Source: Treponema sp.
GTDB taxonomy: Bacteria; Spirochaetota; Spirochaetia; Treponematales; Treponemataceae
Direction of reading: 5' to 3'
DNA length: 64,000 nt
Assembly: GCA_017619795.1 (NCBI GenBank)
Contig: JAFZRP010000112.1
Span: 1 to 64,000 of the forward strand
Shown: piece by piece, positions 42,877-49,919 of the stretch
Position numbering within the stretch: the stretch's first letter is position 1
How the letters are laid out: every line of letters begins with the position of its first letter
Program-made: the position numbers and the translations under genes
The notes under the pieces: model-generated
The model's database searches: none
Told to the model about the DNA's origin: nothing
The model's input: the letters and a program-made list of their open reading frames with translations, nothing else

Positions 42877-42905
42877 AGAGTAAAGGATAAAGATTTAGTT
42901 GTAAA
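42877..42905 (-). promoter_or_regulatory. Promoter of the secreted-protein gene
   Basis: On the minus strand TTTACA (complement of 42900-42905), a 17-base spacer and TACTCT (complement of 42877-42882), with the ATG six bases after the -10. It fits a leaderless transcript. Confidence 0.62.
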
Positions 42906-42918
42906 GGAAAAGTTTCTG

Positions 42919-42979
42919 TTGACAACTCATAATTTGTATCGTATTATTTAGTCAACAAGACTAAGGCTAATATGACTAA
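42919..42979 (+). promoter_or_regulatory. Promoter and operator of the Phd/PIN toxin-antitoxin operon
   Basis: TTGACA (42919-42924), a 17-base spacer and TATTAT (42942-42947). Directly after it, TTAGTC-AACAA-GACTAA (42948-42964) is a palindrome, followed by more half-sites GGCTAA and GACTAA (to 42979). This is a typical arrangement for cooperative autorepression by a Phd/YefM antitoxin. Confidence 0.75.
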
Positions 42980-43000
42980 TTAAAACAAACGGAGGTAAAT

Positions 43001-43243
43001 ATGTGCCAGATGAATGTTTTGGAAGCAAAGACTAATTTCTCAAAAATCATTGCAATGCTTGAACGTGGTGAAGAAAAAGAGGTGATTGTGGCAAGGGCAG
43101 GAAAACCGGCGGTTAGGATTACCTGGATCGAACAAGAGGATGTTTCAAAAAGGATTGGAGTTGCAGAAGGAAAATTCACTGTTCCAGATGATATTGATGA
43201 ATGCAATGATGAAATTGCCCGTATGTTCGGTATGATTGATTAA
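43001..43243 (+). CDS. Phd/YefM-family antitoxin
   Basis: An 80-residue antitoxin. The N-terminal fold is typical (MNVLEAKTNFSKIIAMLERG, then EEKEVIVARAGKPAVRITW), and the C-terminal tail is acidic and presumably wraps the toxin (FTVPDDIDECNDEIARMFG). GGAGG lies eight bases before the ATG. Together with the PIN toxin, whose start is 13 bases downstream, it forms a type II module. It should also repress the operon through the half-sites at 42948-42979. Confidence 0.92.
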   Translation: MCQMNVLEAKTNFSKIIAMLERGEEKEVIVARAGKPAVRITWIEQEDVSKRIGVAEGKFTVPDDIDECNDEIARMFGMID

Positions 43244-43256
43244 TAAGGAGGTTTTT

Positions 43257-43664
43257 ATGAGACAGAATGATGTATTACTTGATACCCATATTATTTTATG
43301 GGCAATGACAAAGGATGTAAAACTTAATACTAAGATGCGGGATATTATTCTGAATCCAAATAACAGAATCTTTTACAGTATTGCTTCTATGTGGGAAGTG
43401 CAGATTAAATATGCCCGCAAAAAGCTTCCTATTTCCGGAGTTGAGTTTATGCATTATTGTGAACAGTCTGGTTATCATAAGCTGCCTGTAGATGATCTGC
43501 ATGTTGTTGAGCTTGCAAACCTTGTCCGCGATGAATCAGCTCCTCCACACAATGATCCTTTTGATAAAATAATGCTTTCACAGGCAAAGGCAGAAGGCTT
43601 TACTTTCCTTACCCACGATCCTTTCTTCCGCGGCTATAATGAGCCTTGTGTAGTAGAAGCGTAA
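43257..43664 (+). CDS. PIN-domain toxin (VapC-like)
   Basis: A 135-residue PIN ribonuclease. The conserved acids are present: Asp9 in VLLDTHIILWAM, Glu in SMWEVQIKYA and the Asp pair in HNDPFDKIMLSQA, with a terminal LTHDPFF. This DTHxxLW form is the subtype usually paired with Phd-like antitoxins, as here. I use the ATG at 43257, preceded by AAGGAGG, rather than one seven codons upstream. It seems intact. A palindromic repeat element begins two bases after its stop codon. Confidence 0.92.
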   Translation: MRQNDVLLDTHIILWAMTKDVKLNTKMRDIILNPNNRIFYSIASMWEVQIKYARKKLPISGVEFMHYCEQSGYHKLPVDDLHVVELANLVRDESAPPHNDPFDKIMLSQAKAEGFTFLTHDPFFRGYNEPCVVEA

Positions 43665-43666
43665 AC

Positions 43667-43695
43667 TGTCATTATCGGGCTTGGTCCGATAATCT
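43667..43695. repeat. Palindromic repeat element between convergent genes
   Basis: TGTC-ATTATCGG-GCTTGGT-CCGATAAT-CT: an 8-bp perfect stem with the TGTCATT start and AATCT end seen in the elements at 33831 and 38271-38344. It lies between the PIN toxin stop and the radical SAM stop, and might serve as a shared terminator hairpin. Confidence 0.72.
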
Positions 43696-44659
43696 ATTGC
43701 TTGAGTTTGCAGACATAATCGCAGAAGGTGCATATGTCTGCGGTTTTGCCGGGAAGCTTTTTGTGCTGTGAGCGGAGCTGTTTTTTGATATTACGGCGCT
43801 CGTGCGAAAGACCTTTTTCAAAGCAGAGCTGTACTATTTTATTGCTGGCTGCGTTTTGCATAATCTGTTCAAGGCTGTCTTTTATGGTGCCAATAAAAAG
43901 GGAAGGGTTTTCATTTGCAAAGCCGCAGCACGGAGCAATGTTTCCGTCAGCGTGAATATATAGAATGTTTCCCGGGCCCTGACAGTAATCCTCCTTAAAC
44001 CAGTGTTTAGCTTTCCACCCGCGTGGATCATCAGAAGTGTAGGTGCGCGGTAAATGGTAAGTTGTTACCCCTTCAGTTTCTGTTATCCCAACTGTATCTG
44101 TCATCCTGAACTCGTTTCGGGAACTCTCTTCATCTACGGCTTGAATATTAACTGCATCTGCCCCAAAAATCTCCTGCACAACACGAATAAACGTCTTCAT
44201 CCTTTCCGTACTTTGTCCGTGGTAGGTATCCCAGCTTAAGCCGATTTTGCCATCATAACCGGAATCGTAAAGTATCTGTAGAGTCTGGCGAAGGTCTGCT
44301 TCTTCATGCCACCAGTCGCCGTTTGTCATTATCTGGTCAAAAAGCAGGTCATGAGAAACTGCGGCTTTTGTAAGGGCTGTAAGAAAATCCAGGAATAAAA
44401 ATGGTTCGCCACCGGAAAATCCAATTTTTTCAATTACAGGAAGTGAACCTTCTTTCGAATTAGTTTTAGCTGGAGAATCAGGTTGATTGATTAGGTATGT
44501 TTTTCCTGCACTTGCAACGCAGTTTTCAAGAAAGGCAACTGCATCATCAATGCTGAGCTTGTGAGGATTTCTTTCTATAAAACAGTGCTCACAGTGCAGA
44601 TTGCAGGCATTTGTTGCAGAAAAAATAATTTCGGTTGGATAAAAGCCCTTTTGTTTCAT
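43694..44659 (-). CDS. Radical SAM protein with SPASM-like C-terminus
   Basis: A 321-residue radical SAM enzyme. The CxxxCxxC cluster motif is SATNACNLHCEHCF, followed by the GEP motif IGFSGGEPFLF. The C-terminal SPASM-like region has further Cys for auxiliary clusters (APCCGFANENP, then TFCDYVCKLKQ) plus one in KEDYCQGPGN. The substrate is unknown; SPASM proteins often modify peptides. It has an apparent in-frame insertion (EESSRNEFRMTDTVGITETE) whose DNA is a palindromic repeat element (44099-44128). A second oddity is a Pro/Ser-rich stretch before the GEP motif. It may be in a peptide-modification system, but no precursor peptide is evident nearby. Confidence 0.85.
   Translation of the reverse strand: MKQKGFYPTEIIFSATNACNLHCEHCFIERNPHKLSIDDAVAFLENCVASAGKTYLINQPDSPAKTNSKEGSLPVIEKIGFSGGEPFLFLDFLTALTKAAVSHDLLFDQIMTNGDWWHEEADLRQTLQILYDSGYDGKIGLSWDTYHGQSTERMKTFIRVVQEIFGADAVNIQAVDEESSRNEFRMTDTVGITETEGVTTYHLPRTYTSDDPRGWKAKHWFKEDYCQGPGNILYIHADGNIAPCCGFANENPSLFIGTIKDSLEQIMQNAASNKIVQLCFEKGLSHERRNIKKQLRSQHKKLPGKTADICTFCDYVCKLKQ
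44099..44128. repeat. Palindromic repeat element inserted in the radical SAM gene
   Basis: TGTCA then TCCTGAA-CTCGT-TTCGGGA (44104-44122, one G-T wobble) and CTCTC. It is read in frame on the minus strand as S-R-N-E-F-R-M-T-D, a residue string I regard as alien to the enzyme's fold. It belongs with the other TGTCAT-type elements. Confidence 0.6.
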
Positions 44660-44720
44660 GGTTTTATTTTAGCATAAAAAGCGGGTTTTAGGGCAGAGCT
44701 CCTCCCTCCTTGCTTTTTGA

Positions 44721-44749
44721 TTGAAACAAAGTCTAAAAATCGTTATATT
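44721..44749 (+). promoter_or_regulatory. Promoter of pgk
   Basis: TTGAAA (44721-44726), a 17-base spacer and TATATT (44744-44749). It leaves a leader of about 50 bases with GGAG before the tandem ATG codons at 44806, so unlike many neighbours pgk has a conventional 5' UTR. Confidence 0.75.
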
Positions 44750-44805
44750 TTAATCATAGTAAACAGCCGGACGTTGGTTCGGAATACATACATTAAAGGA
44801 GTTTT

Positions 44806-46080
44806 ATGATGATTAAAACAGTAAAAGATGTTGATCTGAAAGGCAAACGCATCATCATGCGTGTTGATTTTAACGTACCTATGAAGGACGGAGTTGTACA
44901 GGATGACACTCGTATTATGGCAGCTCTTCCTACTATCAAATACATTCTTGAGCAGAATCCACGCTCACTTGTTCTTATGAGCCACCTTGGAGATCCAAAA
45001 AAGGATGTTAAGAAAGCTCAGGAAAAGGCTGAAAAAGCTGGAAAGACTTGGACAGATGCTGATGCTGAAAAGTTCATCAACGGTAAGAACCGCATGGCTC
45101 CTGTTGTAAAATATTTTGCAGAAAAGCTCGGAAAGGATGTTACATTCCTTCCAGATGCTCTTGGACAGAAGGCTGCAATCGACGCTCTTCCAGAAGGCGC
45201 TGTTGCAATGCTTGAAAATGTTCGCTTCCACAAAGAAGAAACTTCTAAGGACGATGCAGAACGCGAATCAATGGCAAAAGAGCTTGCTACATACGGTGAT
45301 ATTTTTGTAAACGATGCTTTCGGAACAGCTCACCGCGACCAGGCTTCTACAGCTACAATCGCTAAGTTTATGAAGGCTGAGCCAGTTGGCGGCTTCCTTA
45401 TGGAAAAAGAAGTTAAATATCTTGAGCCAATGGTAACAAATCCTCCAAAACCAATGGTAGCTATCATCGGTGGTGCTAAGGTTTCTTCTAAGATTGCAGT
45501 TCTTGAATCACTTTTGAAGAACGCTGCTTACCTTGTAATTGGTGGTGGTATGGCTTATACATTCCTTAAGGCACAGGGACATTCAGTTGGAAAGTCTCTC
45601 GTAGAGGATGATTTTATTGATACAGCTAAAAAGCTTCTTACTGATGCAGATGCTAAGGGTGTAAAAATCCTTCTTCCAGTTGACCACGTTGCAGCTGCTG
45701 AGTTCTCTCCAGATGCAAAGCCTGTTGCTGTTGACAGCGTAGAAATCCCAGCTGACGTAATGGCTATGGATGTTGGTCCTAAGACTGTTGAAATCTACAA
45801 GAAGGCAATTTCTGAAGCTAAATCTATCGTATGGAATGGTCCTGTTGGAGTATTCGAGTTCGATGCATTTGCTAAGGGAACTGAAGCTGTTGCTAAGCTT
45901 GTTGCTGAAGCTACTGGCCGTGGAGCTATGACTGTTGTTGGTGGTGGTGACTCTGTTGCAGCTGTAAACAAGTTCAATCTTGCTTCAAAGATGAGCCACG
46001 TTTCTACTGGTGGTGGTGCTTCCCTCGAATTGCTCGAAGGAAAAACTCTTCCTGGTATTGCAATCCTTGCTACAAAATAA
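44806..46080 (+). CDS. pgk: Phosphoglycerate kinase
   Basis: A 424-residue glycolytic kinase that transfers phosphate between 1,3-bisphosphoglycerate and ADP. Signatures are clear: RIIMRVDFNVPMKDG (family signature), LMSHLGDPKK, VNDAFGTAHRDQAS, and the nucleotide-binding GGGDSVAAVNKF with VSTGGGASLELLEG. It is slightly longer than the ~395-residue norm because of a charged insert after the SHLGDP loop (DVKKAQEKAEKAGKTWTDAD), as in several spirochetes and Gram-negative anaerobes. AAAGGAG precedes the first ATG; a second ATG follows immediately. Codon use is strongly biased, as expected for a highly expressed gene. It is followed by a strong terminator. Confidence 0.97.
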   Translation: MMIKTVKDVDLKGKRIIMRVDFNVPMKDGVVQDDTRIMAALPTIKYILEQNPRSLVLMSHLGDPKKDVKKAQEKAEKAGKTWTDADAEKFINGKNRMAPVVKYFAEKLGKDVTFLPDALGQKAAIDALPEGAVAMLENVRFHKEETSKDDAERESMAKELATYGDIFVNDAFGTAHRDQASTATIAKFMKAEPVGGFLMEKEVKYLEPMVTNPPKPMVAIIGGAKVSSKIAVLESLLKNAAYLVIGGGMAYTFLKAQGHSVGKSLVEDDFIDTAKKLLTDADAKGVKILLPVDHVAAAEFSPDAKPVAVDSVEIPADVMAMDVGPKTVEIYKKAISEAKSIVWNGPVGVFEFDAFAKGTEAVAKLVAEATGRGAMTVVGGGDSVAAVNKFNLASKMSHVSTGGGASLELLEGKTLPGIAILATK

Positions 46081-46100
46081 AGCTTAAAGCATAAAAAAAA

Positions 46101-46134
46101 GGCTGTCCGATGCTTCTATCGGACAGCCTTTTTT
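46101..46134 (+). terminator. Rho-independent terminator after pgk
   Basis: GGCTGTCCGAT (46101-46111) and ATCGGACAGCC (46118-46128) pair perfectly, followed by six T. A run of eight A precedes the stem, so it can work in both directions. The T-run leads directly into the promoter of the next gene. Confidence 0.93.
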
Positions 46135-46137
46135 GTT

Positions 46138-46143
46138 TATAAT
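46138..46143 (+). promoter_or_regulatory. -10 element of the downstream flavin reductase
   Basis: A perfect TATAAT ends seven bases before the ATG at 46151. No good -35 is visible, because the expected position lies inside the pgk terminator. It fits a leaderless transcript. Confidence 0.45.
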
Positions 46144-46150
46144 AAATCTT

Positions 46151-46669
46151 ATGAAAGAAATCAAACCTGAAGAACTTAATGAAAATCCTTTTAAGCTGAT
46201 TGGAAAGGACTGGATGCTTATTACTGCACAGAAAGCAGACCGCACAAATATGATGACTGCTTCCTGGGGTGGAGTGGGCATACTTTGGAATAAGCCTGTT
46301 GCTACAGTTTATATCCGCCGCTCTCGTTTTACAAAAGGCTTTGTAGATAATGGTGATACTTTTTCCTTGTGCGTTATGCCGGAAGAATATAGAAAAGAGC
46401 TTGCTTATTGCGGTAAAGCCAGTGGACGGGATGAGGATAAGGTTGCAGCCTGTGGGTTTAAGGTAGCGTACGTCAAAGAAGGTTCTGCTGATGTTCCTTA
46501 TTTTGAAGAAGCCCGCCTGGTTCTCGTTTGTAAAAAGCTTTATGCACAGGAAATGGAAGCGCAATATTTTACAAAAGAGGGCAGTTCAATCCCTTCACAA
46601 ATCTATTCCGATAATGACTGGCACACTACCTACGTTGCGGAAATTGTAAAAGTGTTGATAAAGGAATAA
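46151..46669 (+). CDS. Flavin reductase family protein (FMN-binding split barrel)
   Basis: A 172-residue split-barrel flavoprotein. Features are DWMLITAQKADRTNMMTASW, VATVYIRRSRFTKGFVDNGD and the CYCGKASGRDEDKV-like helix region (LAYCGKASGRDEDKVAACG). The pattern YFEEARLVLVCKKLYAQEME near the C-terminus is common to a clostridial/spirochete subgroup. Function is probably FMN-dependent redox chemistry, partner unknown. It lies alone between pgk and the convergent GH43 gene and has no Shine-Dalgarno. Confidence 0.87.
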   Translation: MKEIKPEELNENPFKLIGKDWMLITAQKADRTNMMTASWGGVGILWNKPVATVYIRRSRFTKGFVDNGDTFSLCVMPEEYRKELAYCGKASGRDEDKVAACGFKVAYVKEGSADVPYFEEARLVLVCKKLYAQEMEAQYFTKEGSSIPSQIYSDNDWHTTYVAEIVKVLIKE

Positions 46670-46691
46670 GCCTTCTGCTATAAGCCCGCTG

Positions 46692-47726
46692 TTATTTTAC
46701 AGCAGAAACTCCATCGCATTTGTCGATTGTGTTGATAGAGCCGTCCTTGTTGTATTTGAACTCTGCAACACAAACGCTGCGGTGGAAAAGGCTTCCGCCA
46801 GGGAGCTCATCTGTATGATAGAATAAATATGAGTGTCCCTTAAAATCTGCAATTCCCGGATGATTTGTAAAGCACGGACCTTCTTCCATCAAAACGCCGC
46901 CGTATACCCACGGACCTGTCGGAGATTTTGAAGTAGAGTATGCAAGATGCTCGTTTCGTTTTTCACCTTCTGCAAAAGCGGCATAAACCATATAGTAAAG
47001 TCCTTCACGCTTGTAAAACCATGGACCTTCGCCGTAAGAGGTTCCTGTATTGTGGCTTCCTTTAGAAAAGGCTTCCTGTGTCATCGGGATTTTTTTAACA
47101 CCAACTTTTTTATCGTAAGAAATCATATCTTCGTTCAGGAGAACATAGCGCAGTTCAGGATTTCCAAAATAAAGATAAGCCTGACCATCATCATCAATAA
47201 ACACTGTTGGGTCAATGTCGTTCCAGTCACCTTCATCTACAAGAGGATGTCCTAAATCCTTAAACGGACCAGCCGGATTGTCTGAAACTCCAACTGCAAT
47301 TGCCATGCCTCCGTTCTTTTTGTGAACAGGGCAGTACAGATAAAACTTTCCGTTACGCTCAATTGCCTGTGGGGCCCATGCACGGTCATCTGCCCAGGAA
47401 ATATCATCAAGAGAGAAGATCTTTCCGTGGTCGGTCCAGTTCACCATATCCTTTGTGGAATAACAGCGCCAGTCAAGCATTGTGTAAAAATTGTTCACGA
47501 GCTTGTCTTCGTCGTGAGTTGTATACAAATAAAGCGTGTCTCCGTAAACCATTGGTGCCGGATCAGCTGTGTAAATATTCTTTATAATTGGATTTTTGTG
47601 AAAGTTTGCTTCGTTCATTTTAACTCCTTGTGCTGAAAGTCGTGATGACAAAATCAGCAGTGCAAATAATAGCATATTTCGGTAGCGTGTAAAATGGGGA
47701 TTATTTACTATTTGTGTGAAAGCCAT
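46692..47726 (-). CDS. Glycoside hydrolase family 43 enzyme
   Basis: Up to 344 residues. The five-bladed propeller of GH43 is clear: catalytic base Asp55 in IYTADPAPMVYGD, the pKa-modulating Asp in NDIDPTVFIDDDGQAYLYFG, and the acid Glu in YGEGPWFYKREGLYYMVY. These enzymes act on arabinan, xylan or related plant polysaccharides. There are two possible starts. The ATG at 47726 gives a signal peptide (MLLFALLILSSRLSAQG inside the extension), suggesting export. The ATG at 47618 has a perfect AAGGAG six bases upstream and gives a cytoplasmic 308-residue enzyme. I annotate the longer form. It follows the hydroxyacid dehydrogenase by one base. Confidence 0.9.
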   Translation of the reverse strand: MAFTQIVNNPHFTRYRNMLLFALLILSSRLSAQGVKMNEANFHKNPIIKNIYTADPAPMVYGDTLYLYTTHDEDKLVNNFYTMLDWRCYSTKDMVNWTDHGKIFSLDDISWADDRAWAPQAIERNGKFYLYCPVHKKNGGMAIAVGVSDNPAGPFKDLGHPLVDEGDWNDIDPTVFIDDDGQAYLYFGNPELRYVLLNEDMISYDKKVGVKKIPMTQEAFSKGSHNTGTSYGEGPWFYKREGLYYMVYAAFAEGEKRNEHLAYSTSKSPTGPWVYGGVLMEEGPCFTNHPGIADFKGHSYLFYHTDELPGGSLFHRSVCVAEFKYNKDGSINTIDKCDGVSAVK

Positions 47727-47727
47727 T

Positions 47728-48687
47728 TTAATATCCCAGCCTTCGGTCTACAAGATAATGCAGCGGTTTTTCTTCCGTAAAGTTTTTCAAATCTTCTATA
47801 AACATCTGAACATTTTTGTCTCTTGTGTAGGCGAGGGACATGTTCCCGGCAACGTGCGGTGTAATTAAAAGATTTTTTGTTTTCCAAAGGCGATGATTTT
47901 GAGGAAGCGGTTCGGTCTGGAAAACATCAAGGGCGGCCCCTGCAAGATGATTGTTTTCAAGATTGTCGGCAAGGGCATCCTCATCAATGGCGGAACCGCG
48001 ACCAACATTTATGATGTAGGAGCCTTGTGGCAGCAGAGACAGTCGGTCGCGAGAAAGAATGCCGCGGGTTTCTGGTGTTGCAGGCAGACTCATAGCAAGA
48101 AGGTCTGTCTGGGGGAGAATAGAGTCCAGCTCGCTTACCGGAAGAACCTTATCGTAAACAGCTTCGCTGCTTTTACCGCTTCTGCAAACTCCAATGATTG
48201 CTGCTGGTTCAAAGGCACGTGCACGTTTGGCAAAGGTTGTGCCTATATCGCCTGTGCCAAGCACTGTAATTCTGCAATCTTTTAGGGAGCGTTGCGGGCG
48301 AGGGGAGAGCCACTGTCCATTTTTTGTTTCAGCCATAAACTCATCAAGCTTGCGCATCATAACAAGGGCAACGGCAATCATGTGCTCTGCAATTGAAACA
48401 CCGTAAGCTCCGGCCGAGTTTGTTAGCATGCAAGCTTCGTTTGCAAAATAACCCGGTACCATAAGGGAATCAACTCCTGCCCAAGGTACGCAGAGCCATT
48501 TGAGATTTTTGCTCGTTTTTACAATTGAAGGTGCAAAGCCATAGATGATGTCTGCATCATAATCACTTTGAGGAATCTCTGCTTCGACGGAGTAAATGTG
48601 AACCTCGTGACCAAGAGAAGCTGCCTCAGCCTTTATGAGGTCAAAATGCTTTTGTTCAAGCTGACTGTTTATTGCTAAGATTTTCAT
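47728..48687 (-). CDS. D-2-hydroxyacid dehydrogenase family protein
   Basis: A 319-residue NAD(P)-dependent dehydrogenase. The Rossmann motif VLGTGDIGTTFAKRA, the Arg in NVGRGSAIDEDAL, the Glu in DVFQTEPLPQNH and the His in ITPHVAGNMSLAY are all present. It is closer to glyoxylate/hydroxypyruvate-type reductases than to the D-lactate dehydrogenase at 14202. The substrate is unknown. It is one base upstream of the GH43 gene, so the two form an operon; a link to sugar-acid use is possible but unproven. CAGGAG lies 13 bases ahead of the ATG. Confidence 0.88.
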   Translation of the reverse strand: MKILAINSQLEQKHFDLIKAEAASLGHEVHIYSVEAEIPQSDYDADIIYGFAPSIVKTSKNLKWLCVPWAGVDSLMVPGYFANEACMLTNSAGAYGVSIAEHMIAVALVMMRKLDEFMAETKNGQWLSPRPQRSLKDCRITVLGTGDIGTTFAKRARAFEPAAIIGVCRSGKSSEAVYDKVLPVSELDSILPQTDLLAMSLPATPETRGILSRDRLSLLPQGSYIINVGRGSAIDEDALADNLENNHLAGAALDVFQTEPLPQNHRLWKTKNLLITPHVAGNMSLAYTRDKNVQMFIEDLKNFTEEKPLHYLVDRRLGY

Positions 48688-48716
48688 TTTTTAGTTTCAG
48701 GCTCCTGTGGAAATAA

Positions 48717-49241
48717 TTAGCTGAGTTCCGCAACAATCGGTTCAATATATTTTTTGTCGGAGATATCGTAGGATTTTGAAATCATTTCAATCATGCGCAT
48801 ATCTTCTTCTGTTGCATCTTTTTTGCAGGAAAGAATTTTTATGAGCATTTTTAATGCCATTTTTGAACCCAAACTCATTTTGTCATAGTTCAAGCCTCCT
48901 GGACAATAGAATGCTTTTATTTTAGACCACTCATCATCAGTAAAGTTTCTTCTAAGAGAGGTTTCAGCTTCCGGATTATCAGCAGGATTTGCACCAACCA
49001 TAAACACAATCACTTTTTTGCCGGCAGCTGTAAGGGCAGGAATCTGCTTTTTGAACCACGGCAGCTTTTTGATTCCGCCAGCCATACACCATCCGCCAAA
49101 AACAATTGCATCATATTCAGCCAGTTTTGATTTGCGAACTTTTTTCAAGTTTACACATTCACAGCCAGCTGCTTCGCTTATCCATTCTGCATATTTTTTT
49201 GTAAAGCCTGTCTGGCTCGTATAAATTACGATTGATTTCAT
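48717..49241 (-). CDS. Flavodoxin-domain protein
   Basis: About 174 residues with a flavodoxin-like fold. The FMN phosphate-binding loop is IYTSQTGFTKKYAEWIS, followed by YDAIVFGGWCMAGGIKKLPW and VIVFMVGANP. It resembles protoporphyrinogen-oxidase-type (HemG-like) flavodoxins and short flavodoxin domains of anaerobes, but the partner is unknown. The ATG at 49241 lies nine bases after GGAG and is preferred over an ATG three codons upstream that sits on the RBS. It is 20 bases downstream of the GNAT gene in the same direction. Confidence 0.85.
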   Translation of the reverse strand: MKSIVIYTSQTGFTKKYAEWISEAAGCECVNLKKVRKSKLAEYDAIVFGGWCMAGGIKKLPWFKKQIPALTAAGKKVIVFMVGANPADNPEAETSLRRNFTDDEWSKIKAFYCPGGLNYDKMSLGSKMALKMLIKILSCKKDATEEDMRMIEMISKSYDISDKKYIEPIVAELS

Positions 49242-49261
49242 TTTCAACATCTCCTTTTCTA

Positions 49262-49819
49262 TTATCTACTTCTCAAAGTTTTCCATTCTTCCTTTGTAAT
49301 AAGGCACGTAAGCTCGCCGGAAGTTATTCCTGTTTTTGGATAGGTACGGGTGCCGGAGTCGTCAACAAGTGTCATCCCGATTTTGTTCATTACGGCAAAT
49401 GAGGCCGGGTTCTTGCAGTCACACTGAGCGTAAACTTTGTTCACTCCTGTTTTTGTAAAAGCAAAATCTAAAACCGCTGCGGCCGCTTCGGAGGCAAAAC
49501 CCTGGTTGCGGTATTTTTTATTGACAATCCAGCCGAGCGTGGCGTAGGAGTGATCTTCGCTATGTTCAAGGTCGCAGTCACAGCCACCGATTATTTTTCC
49601 TTCATAAACAAGTACAAACTCAAAATTAAGCTGTTTAGGAGAGTCCCATTCGGCAGCGTTTCGTTTTACAAAATCTGCAGTTTCTTCAAACGCGTCGTTC
49701 GGCAGCCAGTACATCATTGTAATTTCTTTATCGCCGGCATATTCGTGAATCTCTTTTTCGTCTCCAAGCTGTATCGGGCGAATTGTGAGTCGTTTTGTTT
49801 TTAGGATTACTTTTTCCAT
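49262..49819 (-). CDS. GNAT family N-acetyltransferase (RimJ/RimL-like)
   Basis: A 185-residue enzyme. It starts with the RimJ/RimL-like strand KTKRLTIRPIQLGDEKEIH and has motif A in LGWIVNKKYRNQGFASEAAA (acetyl-CoA loop R-N-Q-G-F-A), then VYAQCDCKNPASFAVMNKIG. Such enzymes acetylate N-terminal amines of ribosomal proteins or small amines; the target cannot be told. AAGGAG lies at good spacing before the ATG. It leads a short operon with the flavodoxin gene. Confidence 0.9.
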   Translation of the reverse strand: MEKVILKTKRLTIRPIQLGDEKEIHEYAGDKEITMMYWLPNDAFEETADFVKRNAAEWDSPKQLNFEFVLVYEGKIIGGCDCDLEHSEDHSYATLGWIVNKKYRNQGFASEAAAAVLDFAFTKTGVNKVYAQCDCKNPASFAVMNKIGMTLVDDSGTRTYPKTGITSGELTCLITKEEWKTLRSR

Positions 49820-49919
49820 AGTGTAACTCCTTTGAAGTATTATAGCATAAAATTTGACTTCTATGCACTTTGTTTTATAATTAATAAATACGGCGATTAT
49901 AACTTAAAGGGGTATGCAT

